Below, piece after piece: positions 38,605 to 48,322 of a stretch of 64,000 nt of DNA. Each line of letters starts with the position of its first letter. Position 1 is the first letter of the stretch. The notes under the pieces were generated by a model. The model worked only from the letters and a program-made list of their open reading frames with translations, had not been told where the DNA came from and did not search any database. Source of the stretch: Flexifilum sp963727545 (GTDB lineage: Bacteria; Chloroflexota; Anaerolineae; Aggregatilineales; Phototrophicaceae); NCBI GenBank assembly GCA_963727545.1, contig CAVSGS010000006.1:124001-188000 (forward strand), written 5' to 3'. Position numbers and translations under genes: made by a program.

Positions 38605-39744
38605 TTAGGCTACCTGCAATTTGCGATAGACGTCGATGATCTCGGCGGCGATCTGCTCGATGGCGAAGCCGTCGAGCGCGATCTGACGGCTGCGTCTGCC
38701 CATTTGCACGCGGAGATCCGCGTCACTGATCAGGTGTTTCATTGCATCCGTGAGTGCGTTCACGTCCTGCTTTGCGATCAGGAGTTCATTCTCGTGATCG
38801 TGGACGATTTCGTGACAACCGGGTGTGTCCGTTGTGATGATCGGTCGTCCGGCTGCCGCTGCTTCGATCAACACTTTCGGAATCCCTTCGCGGTAGTACG
38901 AAGGCAGCACGACGACGTGCGCTTCTGCGAAGACGGCAGCCATGTCGCTGCGATAACCGAGCCACTCGACTGTCCCCTCGTCGTTCCATGCCTGAAGCTG
39001 CGCGCGCGGGATCATGCCGTGATGCTGCACGTCGCTGTCGCCGAGCAGTAGAAATCGTGCTGGCACACCTTGCGCCCGCAGACGGCGGGCTGCTTCGACG
39101 TACTCGCCGACACCTTTCTCCCACATCATCCGCGACGCCATGACAATCACCGGATCGCCTGCTGCAAACGGCTGCGGCGCGAACTCGGTCGTATCGACGC
39201 CGGAACCCTTGACGACGAGCGTCTCCTCACCGGGCAGAATTTTGCTCTCGATGAATACTGCCTGATCGTCCATATTCTGAAAAACAAGCCGCGAATTCGG
39301 ATGCTGTAATGCCGCTCGATAAGCCAGCTTGACCGCGCCGCGCAGGACGCGCGTTTTCAGGTCTTGGTCGACAAAGACCGCGCCCAACCCCGTGATCGAG
39401 TTGACGACAGTGGGCACGTGTTGAATCCGCGCGGCGATACCACCGTAGATCACCGGTTTGATGGTGAAGTTGTGGACGATGTCCGGCTTAAGCTGATTGA
39501 AGAGCCGCATCAGACTAAGCAGCGTGGAAAATTCGTAAAATGGGTTCTGCCCCTGCCTGCTCAGCGGAATGGCGTAGAAAGGAATGCCGGTTTGCTGAAT
39601 TGCCGCGACTTCCTCAGCCATTGGCGTAGCAATGTGTACATCATAGCCGGCATCGCGCGCTCGTACAGCGATCGGTAAGCGATGCGAAACAAAATGCCCA
39701 GCGTGGTTACCAACGTAAAGCAAACGGGGAGAGTTTGGTCGCAC
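38605..39744 (-). CDS. GT4 glycosyltransferase (PglA/WbpY-like)
   Basis: About 379 residues from GTG 39744, preferred over the longer frame to 39804 because AGAGGA lies upstream and the product then begins directly with LLYVGNHAGHFVSHRLPIA. The C-terminal domain has RMMWEKGVGEYVEAARRL and LPSYYREGIPKVLIEAAA. The pattern is like PglA-type enzymes that add HexNAc to lipid-linked sugar, but specificity is inference. Divergent from the epimerase gene at 39925. Confidence 0.88.
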   Translation of the reverse strand: MRPNSPRLLYVGNHAGHFVSHRLPIAVRARDAGYDVHIATPMAEEVAAIQQTGIPFYAIPLSRQGQNPFYEFSTLLSLMRLFNQLKPDIVHNFTIKPVIYGGIAARIQHVPTVVNSITGLGAVFVDQDLKTRVLRGAVKLAYRAALQHPNSRLVFQNMDDQAVFIESKILPGEETLVVKGSGVDTTEFAPQPFAAGDPVIVMASRMMWEKGVGEYVEAARRLRAQGVPARFLLLGDSDVQHHGMIPRAQLQAWNDEGTVEWLGYRSDMAAVFAEAHVVVLPSYYREGIPKVLIEAAAAGRPIITTDTPGCHEIVHDHENELLIAKQDVNALTDAMKHLISDADLRVQMGRRSRQIALDGFAIEQIAAEIIDVYRKLQVA

Positions 39745-39924
39745 GAAAGATGTCCTCTGCGCGGGAGAATCAAATCGTGATGAGTATAGCAGTGATTGAC
39801 GCAATCAATCGAACATCATGCTTGCGATCTGCCGCCCCAACTTATTCTCAACGCCTGCCTAGCCACTGCTTGATCGCTGTTTATGAAGTAAAATCTCCTT
39901 GGACCGGGGTCGGGAGATTCTTAG

Positions 39925-40875
39925 ATGACTAAAGTGTTGGTGACCGGAGCGAACGGATTCGTCGGGTTACCTTTATGCCGCTGGTTGGGTGAGCAGGGCT
40001 ACCAAGTCGTTGCGGGGGTGCGGTCTGAAGATAAACTCGGCGCTGTGCCCGCCGGTGGTGTCGTCGTCGGTGACATCGACGGGCAAACGGATTGGCAGCT
40101 TGAGGGTGTAGACAGCATTGTCCACCTAGCGGCGCGGGTTCACGTCATGAGCGATCGCGCTGCCGATCCGCTAGCAGAATTCCGCAAAATCAACATCGCG
40201 GGGACTGAACGCTTGGCGCGCCAAGCGGCGGCTGCCGGGGTTCAACGCTTGATCTATCTCAGCTCGATCAAGGTCAATGGCGAAAGCACGCCTGAAGCTG
40301 CCGCTTTTACCGAGGCAGATCCGCCAGCACCGGTCGATCCCTATGGAGTGTCCAAACAGGAAGCCGAGCAAACGCTTCAGTCCATCAGCCGGGAAACGGG
40401 TTTGGAAGTCGTGATCATTCGTCCGCCCTTGATCTACGGACCGCGCGTAAAGGGCAACTTTATCACGCTGCTGAACTGGATGTATCGCGGCATTCCCGTG
40501 CCGGTCGCGCTCGCTCGCAATAAGCGCAGCATGATCTACGTCGATAACCTGACCCACTTAATCGAAACTTGCCTGCACCATCCGGCGGCTGCGGGGAAAA
40601 TTTTCCTCGCCAGCGACGGTGCTGACGTTTCGACACCGGAACTGCTCCGACGCCTATCAAGCGCGCTCGGACAGCAGGCTTATTTGCTGCCGGTGCCCGA
40701 AACGATTTTGCGGGCGCTGCTGCGACCGCTCCAGCGGGAGAACATGGTTGATCGATTGTTTGGTTCTCTGGTCGTGAAGGACGATTATACGCGCCAACGG
40801 CTTGACTGGATGCCGCCTTATTCGCTGGAAGCCGGTCTTGCACGCACCGCGCAGTGGTATTTGCGGGAAAGATAG
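39925..40875 (+). CDS. NAD-dependent sugar epimerase/dehydratase (extended SDR)
   Basis: 316 residues. Rossmann start TGANGFVGLPLCRWL, the Ser/Tyr/Lys set in YLSSIKVNG and YGVSKQEAE, and a C-terminal sugar domain. Similar in form to UDP-HexNAc 4-epimerases such as WbpP or GalE-like proteins. GGGAG lies about 8 bases before ATG 39925. Probably supplies a nucleotide sugar to the glycan locus. Confidence 0.85.
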   Translation: MTKVLVTGANGFVGLPLCRWLGEQGYQVVAGVRSEDKLGAVPAGGVVVGDIDGQTDWQLEGVDSIVHLAARVHVMSDRAADPLAEFRKINIAGTERLARQAAAAGVQRLIYLSSIKVNGESTPEAAAFTEADPPAPVDPYGVSKQEAEQTLQSISRETGLEVVIIRPPLIYGPRVKGNFITLLNWMYRGIPVPVALARNKRSMIYVDNLTHLIETCLHHPAAAGKIFLASDGADVSTPELLRRLSSALGQQAYLLPVPETILRALLRPLQRENMVDRLFGSLVVKDDYTRQRLDWMPPYSLEAGLARTAQWYLRER

Positions 40876-40987
40876 CGCCCGCCGATCGGATCGCTTCGGG
40901 CACGTAGGCGTGGATTACAGAGCATATGTGCATAAAGTCCTTCTAGTAGCATCTTGACCGAGCCGGTCAACGGCTGACAAAATAGGG

Positions 40988-41009
40988 AAAACAACAGCGC
41001 TGTTGTTTT
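40988..41009. promoter_or_regulatory. Perfect 22-bp palindrome upstream of the ribokinase gene
   Basis: Two exact 11-base arms, AAAACAACAGC and its complement, meet without spacer, so the centre is AGCGCT. It lies 38 bases before the ribokinase ATG. The symmetric central CG fits LacI-family operators, common for ribokinase-type genes; it could also form a 9-bp stem with a GCGC tetraloop and TTTT, acting as terminator of the epimerase gene. Confidence 0.5.
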
Positions 41010-41047
41010 CGCCAGCAGCTATTTACATTGATTTTATTGAGGCAAAG

Positions 41048-41950
41048 ATGACCGTCAAAATCGTCGTTCTCGGCAGCTTCAATGCTGACCTTGTGACCTA
41101 CTTGCAGCGCCTGCCAACGCCCGGTGAAACGGTCAGCGGTGAGCGCTTCACGACCGGTCCGGGTGGCAAAGGCTCGAATCAAGCGGTTGCGGCGGCGCGG
41201 CTTGGCGCTCAGGTGACTTTTATCGGGCGTGTCGGGCAAGATACGTTGGCGGAGATCGGGCAGTCGCTCTGGCGCGCCGAAGGCATCGACACCGCCCACG
41301 TCCAGCGCGACCCTAAGCTAGCGACCGGGGTTGCTGTCATTTTTGTCGATGCGGGTGGTCAGAACGAGATCGTCGTCACCTTGGGGGCGAACAACGCCAT
41401 CAGCCTAGCTGATATTGACGGAGCCGAAGCGACTATCGCCAGCGCTGATTTCCTGCTCACACAGCTTGAAAGTAACCTCGACGCAGTCGCCCATGCGCTG
41501 AGCATCGCGCGTCGCCATCACGTGCCGACCATGCTCAACCCGGCTCCGGCGCGACCGCTGCCCGCCGATTTGCTGGCGAATGTTGATTACCTGACGCCCA
41601 ACGAACACGAAGTCCTGCTCCTCGCCGATCAACCGGACATCGAATCGGCGGCGGCGGCGCTCTTGCAAGCCGGTGTTGGGACAGTCGTCGTCACGCAGGG
41701 CGCGGCGGGATCGCGCTGGCTGACCCGTGACCGCGGCGGGCAGGTGCCTGCCTATCCGGTGGAAGTCGTCGATACCGTCGGCGCGGGCGATGCCTTTTGC
41801 GCGGGGCTAGCGGTCGCGCTGGCGGAGGGTAAGCCGATCGAGTCGGCGCTTGCTTTCGCCAACGCCGTTGGCGCGGTCTCCGCGACCCGACCGGGCGCTG
41901 CTAGCAGTATGCCCACGCGCCCCGACGTCGACGCGCTGCTCAACCGCTGA
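41048..41950 (+). CDS. rbsK: Ribokinase (PfkB family)
   Basis: 300 residues from ATG 41048 with GAGG 7 bases upstream. PfkB signature 1 appears as GGKGSNQAVAAARLG, and signature 2 as DTVGAGDAFCAGLAVAL with the catalytic Asp. Phosphorylates ribose or a related pentose with ATP. No transport or isomerase genes lie nearby. A perfect palindrome upstream may control it. Confidence 0.9.
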   Translation: MTVKIVVLGSFNADLVTYLQRLPTPGETVSGERFTTGPGGKGSNQAVAAARLGAQVTFIGRVGQDTLAEIGQSLWRAEGIDTAHVQRDPKLATGVAVIFVDAGGQNEIVVTLGANNAISLADIDGAEATIASADFLLTQLESNLDAVAHALSIARRHHVPTMLNPAPARPLPADLLANVDYLTPNEHEVLLLADQPDIESAAAALLQAGVGTVVVTQGAAGSRWLTRDRGGQVPAYPVEVVDTVGAGDAFCAGLAVALAEGKPIESALAFANAVGAVSATRPGAASSMPTRPDVDALLNR

Positions 41951-42043
41951 ACGCCATTGCGCGTAAAACAGGGGTGATCAAATACCTTCGTGACGTCGAA
42001 AAATCGCTACACCTCGTCAGCCAATCCTCAAACAGACGAAGCA

Positions 42044-42083
42044 CTCTCCCCTCCCTGAATTCGGGGAGGGGCTGGGGGTGGGG
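42044..42083. repeat. CTCCCC/GGGGAG palindromic repeat, copy 1
   Basis: CTCCCCTCCC and GGGGAGGGG arms followed by a GGGGGTGGGGTT tail. It touches the stop codon of the nitroreductase gene. Same family as 44125, 49298, 51318, 54487 and 63148. Confidence 0.75.
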
Positions 42084-42656
42084 TTATTCTTCTTTCCCGT
42101 TAATCCACGTGAAGCGCTTGCGCGCGACTTCGCGCGGCTTGGGCGCGGGGATGCTCTCCGGGTAGCCGACGTGCAGCCAGCCGACGACCGTCTCATCGTC
42201 GGCGAGCGCCAGCAGGTCGCGCAGGCGTGAATCGCGCTTGAAAGTCTTCCAACTGGTGCCGAGTCCGCGCTCCCATGCGAGCAGCAAGAAATTTTGCGTC
42301 AGGCAGGAACAGGCGATGAAATCTTCCTCGCGGATGTCGGGGTTGGGATTGTCCTTCATGATCACCGCCAGAAACGCCGGGATGCCGCTGAACTTCTGAT
42401 AAGTGCCTTCGCCGGTCTGGCGGATCGTTTCCGGGTCGGTCGAGACGCAGGTTTCGAGCGCCATGTCGCGGCGGATTTCGGCGTAGCGCGTCGCCGGGTC
42501 GCCGGTCAGCAGGACGAAGCGCCACGGCTCGGTCATCCGGTGATTTGGCACCCAGACCGCCGTTTCCAGCAGATCGACGATCAGCTCCGGCTCGACGGTC
42601 TGACCGGTGAATGCGCCGATCGAGCGGCGCGTGCGGATTGCTTCGGTGAGTTCCAT
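42084..42656 (-). CDS. Nitroreductase family protein
   Basis: 190 residues from ATG 42656, with AGGAACCT upstream. N-terminal AIRTRRSIGAF is the FMN-binding start of the family, followed by WVPNHRMTEPWRFVLLTG and the C-terminal HVGYPESIPAPKPR. FMN-dependent NAD(P)H oxidoreductase; substrate unknown. A CTCCCC repeat starts right after the stop. Confidence 0.9.
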   Translation of the reverse strand: MELTEAIRTRRSIGAFTGQTVEPELIVDLLETAVWVPNHRMTEPWRFVLLTGDPATRYAEIRRDMALETCVSTDPETIRQTGEGTYQKFSGIPAFLAVIMKDNPNPDIREEDFIACSCLTQNFLLLAWERGLGTSWKTFKRDSRLRDLLALADDETVVGWLHVGYPESIPAPKPREVARKRFTWINGKEE

Positions 42657-42753
42657 AGGTTCCTCGTGTTTGGCTTCGCCCTGAGTATAACCGACGCCCG
42701 AATCCACTGCCGCCTAACTGGTCATAGCCACCTCGCCGCTTGAGATTACGTAG

Positions 42754-42773
42754 GGGCGCAGCGCGCTGCGCCC
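42754..42773. repeat. GGGCGCAGC palindrome, REP-like
   Basis: Arms GGGCGCAGC and GCTGCGCCC with 2 bases between, 13 bases after the GH63-like stop. Same family as 752-773 and 50087-50107. Confidence 0.7.
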
Positions 42774-42785
42774 TCCCCAACCACG

Positions 42786-44009
42786 CTACTCCGAGGTCAT
42801 AGCCATATCGAGCACGACGGCGCTCCAGCTAAAGCTGCTGCCGCCTAATCCCTGCCCGCTGATCGGGTGGTAATACTCCCAGAACCCGGTTTGCTCCAGC
42901 AGCGCGAGGCTGCGCGTCGCCAGCGCGTCGGCGATGTCGTTGTAGCCGTAGCGCCGCAAGCCTTGATAGATCAGCCAGTTGACGGCGAACCAGACGTTGC
43001 CGCGCCAGTAGATGTTCGGATCGAAACTGGCGGCATCGGTCGGCGTCGTCGGGACCGGAAACGGTGTCCAGAAACGCGGCTCACGCAGTTGGCTGACCAG
43101 CTTATCGGCTTGCGCTGGCGTCGGCAGACCGCCGAACAGCGTGACGATCTGTCCGGCGCTGTCTTGCAGGATCGGCGTTTCGTCGATCCCGGCGAGGTCG
43201 TAAGGGCGCTCGGCGATCACCATCCGCGCTTGGAACACCTGCCGGACGGCATCGACCTTGCGCTGCCAGCGCGCGACGTCGGGCTTGCCCAAGATTTGGG
43301 CGATGTCTCCGAGCGCTTCCATGTCGGCGGCGCGAATGGCGTTGTAGTCCATCGGCTCGACGTGGAACCAGCCCGCCGCCGCTAGCGCCCGTGCGTCCGT
43401 GTCATATTCCGCGATCACCTGCGCGAGTTGGTGCCGGGCATCGCGCGCGGCGTCGTTGCTGAAGCTCGCCAGCTTCATGCTCTCGTCCCAGCGGGGCAGG
43501 GCATCGCCGCCGGATTCCCACGGATGGATCAGCGCGACGAGACCGTCGCCGTCCGGGTCGCGGCGGCGGTCGAACCAGTCGTGATAGGCGCTGATCGCCT
43601 CATAGATCGTTTCCAGAAACGTTTTGTCGTGGCTGCGCTCGTAGACTAGTTTCGCCGCGACCGCCACCAGCGGCGGCTGCGTGATCGAACTGCGCTCGTC
43701 TTGTGCCCACAAGTAAGCGCCGCCGCCGCGCCAGTAGTTGCAGTGCGGGATCATGCCCGCGTCGGGTCCGTCCACGACCTGCCGCGAGACCAGCGCGAGC
43801 AGCTCATCCTGCGCCATGATCGGGTCGATCCAGCGCCACGCGATGGCGTGAAAGCACGAATCCCACATAAATTGGTTGGCGTAATCTTTACGCCCGAACG
43901 CTTCGGTGTCGAGTGACGGCGCGGTATAGCGATAGCCGTCAACGGTGATCCGGTTGCCGGAGAGGAGCTTTTCGACTTCCTGTTTCCACTCGTCCAGTGC
44001 TTTCGGCAT
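42786..44009 (-). CDS. GH63-like glycosidase (mannosyl/glucosylglycerate hydrolase type)
   Basis: 407 residues forming an (alpha/alpha)6 barrel. Matches the shorter GH63 group: NQFMWDSCFHAIAWR early, PLVAVAAKLVYERS in the middle, LIHPWESGGDALPRWD with conserved acids, and IYWRGNVWFAVNWLIYQGL near the end. This group includes hydrolases of mannosylglycerate and glucosylglycerate. Divergent from a GH13_18 phosphorylase, which would act on a related substrate. Confidence 0.78.
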   Translation of the reverse strand: MPKALDEWKQEVEKLLSGNRITVDGYRYTAPSLDTEAFGRKDYANQFMWDSCFHAIAWRWIDPIMAQDELLALVSRQVVDGPDAGMIPHCNYWRGGGAYLWAQDERSSITQPPLVAVAAKLVYERSHDKTFLETIYEAISAYHDWFDRRRDPDGDGLVALIHPWESGGDALPRWDESMKLASFSNDAARDARHQLAQVIAEYDTDARALAAAGWFHVEPMDYNAIRAADMEALGDIAQILGKPDVARWQRKVDAVRQVFQARMVIAERPYDLAGIDETPILQDSAGQIVTLFGGLPTPAQADKLVSQLREPRFWTPFPVPTTPTDAASFDPNIYWRGNVWFAVNWLIYQGLRRYGYNDIADALATRSLALLEQTGFWEYYHPISGQGLGGSSFSWSAVVLDMAMTSE

Positions 44010-44335
44010 CAGTTTTCCTCTCAGTAAAAGCCGCTCATTTTGCCACTAAGGTGATTCAAGCTCTTTATGTTATCGCCAATTTTACCGATCGCTGACCTTG
44101 AAATGATGCTCTTGCCCTGTTCTTCTCCCCCTCTCTACACACTGGAGAGGGGGTCGGGGGGTGAGGTTTTGTCAGCAACGCAAAAGCTTCAATCAGTTCA
44201 CTAGCATAACCCGAATCACCAACAAATCCGCCTGCTTCAGCTTCCGTCTCGGCGCGACCGGGCGGGAGCGAAACGGCGGCGCTGCGTTTATACTTAGCCG
44301 ACCGAACCTAAACCGCAGCCGGGAGGTTTTGCGTT
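44010..44335. other. Divergent intergenic region with one REP copy
   Basis: Lies between the divergent GH63-like and GH13 genes and should hold both promoters. It contains a CTCCCC palindromic repeat (44125-44167) and the GGGAGGT ribosome site of the GH13 gene at 44321-44327. No operator was recognised. Confidence 0.45.
44125..44167. repeat. CTCCCC/GGGGAG palindromic repeat, copy 2
   Basis: CTCCCCCTCTC and GGAGAGGGGG arms with a short spacer, then a GGGGGGTGAGGT tail. Nearly identical to 51318-51366 apart from the loop, which supports a mobile or gene-converted family. Confidence 0.8.
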
Positions 44336-46128
44336 GTGAACCACGATCATGAACTGCGCGCCCGCGCCTATGCTAAGCTGCGCCTGATCTATGGCGAAAC
44401 GCGGAGCCGACACCCTGATCGAGCGGATCGACCGCTTGATTGAAGCAAGTCACGCCCCGACCGGGCGAATTGAGCCTCTCCGAGCGCGACGCCCTGATCA
44501 TCGCTTACGGCGATCATCTGCGGCGACCGGGCGAAGCGCCGCTGGCGACGCTGCGGGAGACGCTCAAACAGTTGGCGCTGCCGCTGTCGGGGCTGCATAT
44601 CCTGCCCTTTTTCCCGTACTCATCCGACGACGGCTTTTCGGTGATCGACTACCGGCAGGTCGACCCGGCGCTCGGTGACTGGGACGACGTGCGCGCGCTC
44701 TGCGCCGATTTCCGCGTCATGTTCGACGCCGTCTTCAACCACATTTCCGCCGAAAGCGGCTGGTTCAAAGCGTTTTTGCGCGGCGAAGCGCCCTATACCG
44801 ACTACTTCATCACCGTCGATCCGGCAGCCGATTTGTCGCAGGTGACGCGCCCGCGCGCGCTGCCGCTGCTGACCCCGGTCGAGACGGCGAACGGGCGCGT
44901 TGCTGTCTGGACGACTTTCAGCGCCGACCAGATCGACCTGAATTTCGCCAACCCTGACGTGCTGATCGCCATGATCGGGGTGCTGCTCTTTTACGTCGAG
45001 CAGGGTGCCAGCTTGATCCGCTTGGATGCGATCGCCTTTCTCTGGAAGCAGATCGGCACGACCTGCCTGCATCTACCGCAAACCCACCTGATCATCCAAC
45101 TGCTGCGCGACGTGCTTGACCGGGTTGCGCCCGGCGTCATCCTGATCACCGAGACCAACGTGCCCCAGCGCGAGAACCTGTCCTATTTCGGCGATGGCGC
45201 GAACGAGGCGCAGTTGGTCTACCAGTTCCCGCTGCCGCCGCTGATCCTGCACACGCTCCGCACCGGCGACGCCCGCCGCTTGACCGGCTGGGCGCAGACC
45301 GTCGCCCGCGTCAGCGACCGGACGACCTACTTCAACTTCACCGCCTCGCACGACGGTATCGGCTTGCGTCCGGCGGTCGGCATCCTCAGCGACGACGAGA
45401 TCGCCGCGCTGGTCGATCTGGCGCAAGCGCACGGCGGTTACGTTTCGCAGAAGAACAATCCCGACGGTACGCAAAGCCCCTACGAACTCAACCTCACTTA
45501 CTTCGACGCCATCACCGATCCCGCCGTCACCGCCCGCGATCCGCAAACCGCCGTTGATCGCTTCATCGTCTCGCAGGCGATTATGCTGGCGTTCGTCGGC
45601 GTGCCGGGGATTTATCTGTCGAGCCTGTTCGGACGGCGCAACGACCGCGCCGGAGTCGCGGCGACCGGGCGCTATCGCAGCATCAACCGCGAGAAACTCG
45701 ACGCCGACCGACTGCTGGCGGCGCTGGACGATCCGACCTCGCTCAGCGGGCGTGTCTTCCGCCGCTATCGTCGCCTGCTCGACCTGCGCGGGCGCGAAGC
45801 CGCCTTTCATCCGCTCGGCACGCAGACCGTCCTCGATCTCGATCCGCGCCTGTTCGCGCTGGAGCGGGTCTCGCCCGACGGCGCGGCGCGCTTGCTGGCG
45901 ATCCACAACGTCTCCGCCGAATCGGTCAGCTTCACCCTCCCGCACGCCGGAGTCAATCGCTTAGATGGGCGCGCCCTCTCCGGCACGATGACGCTCGCGC
46001 CTTACCAGTTCATCTGGCTCGCCCCTGACGACCGACTGAAGACTCTCTTATCTCATGGAAACGTAGAGGCGCGGCGTGCTGCAGCCCCTACTACTTGGCG
46101 TCTTCGCGTCTTGGCGCCTTTGCGTTGA
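44336..46128 (+). CDS. GH13_18 sucrose/glucosylglycerate phosphorylase-like, N-terminal frameshifts
   Basis: GTG 44336 has GGGAGGT 8 bases upstream and starts VNHDHELRARAYAKL. Two indels, near 44395-44402 and 44445-44460, move the frame to LSERDALIIAYGDHL, from where it is clean. The catalytic set is visible: nucleophile Asp in LIRLDAIAFLWK, acid/base Glu in ILITETNVP, and HD in FTASHDGIGLRP. Subfamily 18 enzymes phosphorylyse sucrose or glucosylglycerate. The last 20 or so codons come from a dispersed repeat (46088-46126), so the C-terminus is not native. Confidence 0.82.
46088..46126. repeat. Dispersed short repeat of GGCGTCTT/GCGCCTT type
   Basis: The phase TTGGCGTCTTCGCGTCTTGG and the following CGCCTTTGCG are of a type I recognise as dispersed short repeats in several bacterial phyla. 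It encodes the end of the GH13 frame. Assignment as a repeat rests on its composition; only one copy is visible in this window. Confidence 0.45.
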
Positions 46129-46208
46129 ATCTTTTCCTTGCCTTGAATTTGGTGATTAGCCCGCTCGTCCTAGTTCCGCCCGCGCTCGATTTCGCTATAA
46201 TGGGCGAC

Positions 46209-47282
46209 ATGAAGAAACTCACCTTCCTGCTGCTGTTCGTGGGGCTGCTGGCTGCCTGTACCACCGCGCCGACGCCCGTTCTCGTCGTGCCGACGCTGGC
46301 GGTGCTGCCGACCCTTGCCCCCTCGGCGACGTCGGAGCCGCTGCTCGCGCCCTCAGCGTCGCCGACTTCCGCGCCGACGCTGACCGAGTCGCTCGTTCCG
46401 ACCGATACCGCCTCGCCGCCGCCGACCCTCACCGTCACCTTTACCCCGTCGCCGACCGGGACCAACACCCCGACCGACACGCCGACTCCGACCGTGACGC
46501 CCAGCTTGACCATCACCAACACCATCACGCCGACCCCTTCGCCGACCTTCACGGCGTCGCCCGAACTCGACAGCTTGGGGCTGCTGGCGCTGCTCTCCGA
46601 GCGCGCGACCGTGCTGCCGCCGGAGCAGCTTTACAACCCGCCGACGCTGACCGCCGTCGCCCACGCCGCCGAGACCCTGCTCGCCGAGCGCTACGCCTCG
46701 TCGCAAACGCCGGTTTTCAATCCACCGGCTGCCGGAATTGGTACCCCCGTCTTCGGCACGCCCCAGTTGGCGACCCTGCCGCCCGCTCCCGCCGCGACCT
46801 GCCCGCTGCCGCCGCCCGGCGGACTCGGCGCAGCCTTCGCCGCTGATTCGACGCTGACGCAGTTGATCGGCTGCCCGCAGGGATCAGCGTATTCGACGAC
46901 GACGGCGGTGCAAGCCTTCGAGCACGGCACCATGATCTACGTCCAAAGCCCCAGCGCGATCTACGTGCTGACGCTCGACGGGCGTTTCCGCCGCTTTGAC
47001 GATACGTGGGTCTCCGGCGTCGATCCCGAAACCGGCGGCGAGACGCCCCCGCTCGGCTTGATCGAGCCGAAGCGCGGGTTCGGCAAAGTCTGGCGGATTA
47101 ATCTGGACGTGCGCGGATCGCTGGGCTGGGGCGTCACCGACGAGCAGGGCGCATCCGGTACTTATCAGGCGTTCGATCGCGGGCGGGCACTGTTCCTGCC
47201 GCAGCGCGGCGACACCATCCTGCTGATCGACGATCCCGGCGGTGCGAGCGGTACGTGGCGCTCGCTGCCCACCAGCTTCTAA
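46209..47282 (+). CDS. Surface lipoprotein with Pro/Thr-rich linker
   Basis: About 357 residues from ATG 46209. Type II signal peptide: MKKLTFLLLFVGLLAAC with the lipobox Cys at residue 17. Then about 90 residues of TPTP-type low-complexity linker, and a folded C-terminal domain with LTQLIGCPQG and QAFEHGTMIYV, resembling LGFP-like repeats of Chloroflexota surface proteins. Anchored outside the membrane; function unknown. Confidence 0.8.
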   Translation: MKKLTFLLLFVGLLAACTTAPTPVLVVPTLAVLPTLAPSATSEPLLAPSASPTSAPTLTESLVPTDTASPPPTLTVTFTPSPTGTNTPTDTPTPTVTPSLTITNTITPTPSPTFTASPELDSLGLLALLSERATVLPPEQLYNPPTLTAVAHAAETLLAERYASSQTPVFNPPAAGIGTPVFGTPQLATLPPAPAATCPLPPPGGLGAAFAADSTLTQLIGCPQGSAYSTTTAVQAFEHGTMIYVQSPSAIYVLTLDGRFRRFDDTWVSGVDPETGGETPPLGLIEPKRGFGKVWRINLDVRGSLGWGVTDEQGASGTYQAFDRGRALFLPQRGDTILLIDDPGGASGTWRSLPTSF

Positions 47283-47401
47283 CCGCATCAGCCGCCGCGA
47301 GTTTGAAGGCAAGTCGCTGTCTGCTTTTGTTCGACTTGCGGATTTTAATTAAAATTGTTATTTTAGACTCATTCATTCGCGGAAATGAGTTTAAAACACG
47401 T

Positions 47402-48322
47402 ATGGAACACTTATCGGATCTCGCCGATTTGCTCAAGGCGACTTTCAAACAGTGGAATGATGACAAAGTCGGGCGGCTCGGCGCTTCGCTCGCCTATTAT
47501 GCTGCGCTCTCCCTCGCGCCCACGCTGATCATCTTGCTGACGCTCATTGGCTTCCTCTACGGAGGGAGCGGCAGCAGCAGCGCCCAAAGTCAGCTTGTCC
47601 AGCAGACGCAGCAGTATGCCGGTCCGAAGGCGGCGGATCTGGTGCAGAATATCATGCAGAACGTCAGTCAGGCGACCGGGGTGCAGCAGGTGCTCTCGCT
47701 GCTGGTGTTCGCCGTCACCGCGACGACCTTCTTTAGCCACCTGCAAGGGACGCTCAATACCATCTGGAACGTCGAGGCGAAAGAGCGCGACCTCAAGAGC
47801 ACGATTGTCCGGCTGGTCAAAAAACGTCTCGTCAGCTTCATGCTGATCTTGGGAATCGGCTTTTTGCTGATCGCGTCGTTGTTCATCAGCACCATTGTTT
47901 CCTCAATGGGCGGATTCCTGACGGACCTTGGCGTTGCGGCGCACCTTGCTACGCAGTTCCTCAATTACGTGGTGCTCTTTTTGGTGGCGATGCTGCTCTT
48001 CGCGGCGATCTATCGCGTGCTGCCCGACGTGAAAATCACGTGGAAAGACGTCTGGCTCGGCGCGGCGGTGACGGCGCTGCTGTTCGCGGTGGGCAACCTT
48101 TTTATCGCGCTGTACCTCACGCACAGCACGCTCACCTCGCTTTATGGCGCGACTGGCGGATTCATGGCACTGCTGCTTTGGGTTTTCTATTCAGCGCAGA
48201 TTTTCTTCGTCGGCGCGGAGTTTACCCAAGTCTACGCCAACCGCTACGGCGGCGACATTCAACCAGACGAAGACGCCAAGCCGAGTTCATCCCGGCGGCA
48301 GAGCGCCGCTCAGTCCGCCTAG
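47402..48322 (+). CDS. YihY/BrkB family membrane protein
   Basis: 306 residues with six membrane helices. N-terminal KVGRLGASLAYYAALSLAP is the family signature, and GATGGFMALLLWVFYSAQIFFVGAEFT closes the domain, followed by a Ser/Arg-rich tail. Family role is not settled. ATG 47402 removes an unsupported upstream extension. The stop overlaps that of the convergent kinase-like gene. Confidence 0.9.
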   Translation: MEHLSDLADLLKATFKQWNDDKVGRLGASLAYYAALSLAPTLIILLTLIGFLYGGSGSSSAQSQLVQQTQQYAGPKAADLVQNIMQNVSQATGVQQVLSLLVFAVTATTFFSHLQGTLNTIWNVEAKERDLKSTIVRLVKKRLVSFMLILGIGFLLIASLFISTIVSSMGGFLTDLGVAAHLATQFLNYVVLFLVAMLLFAAIYRVLPDVKITWKDVWLGAAVTALLFAVGNLFIALYLTHSTLTSLYGATGGFMALLLWVFYSAQIFFVGAEFTQVYANRYGGDIQPDEDAKPSSSRRQSAAQSA

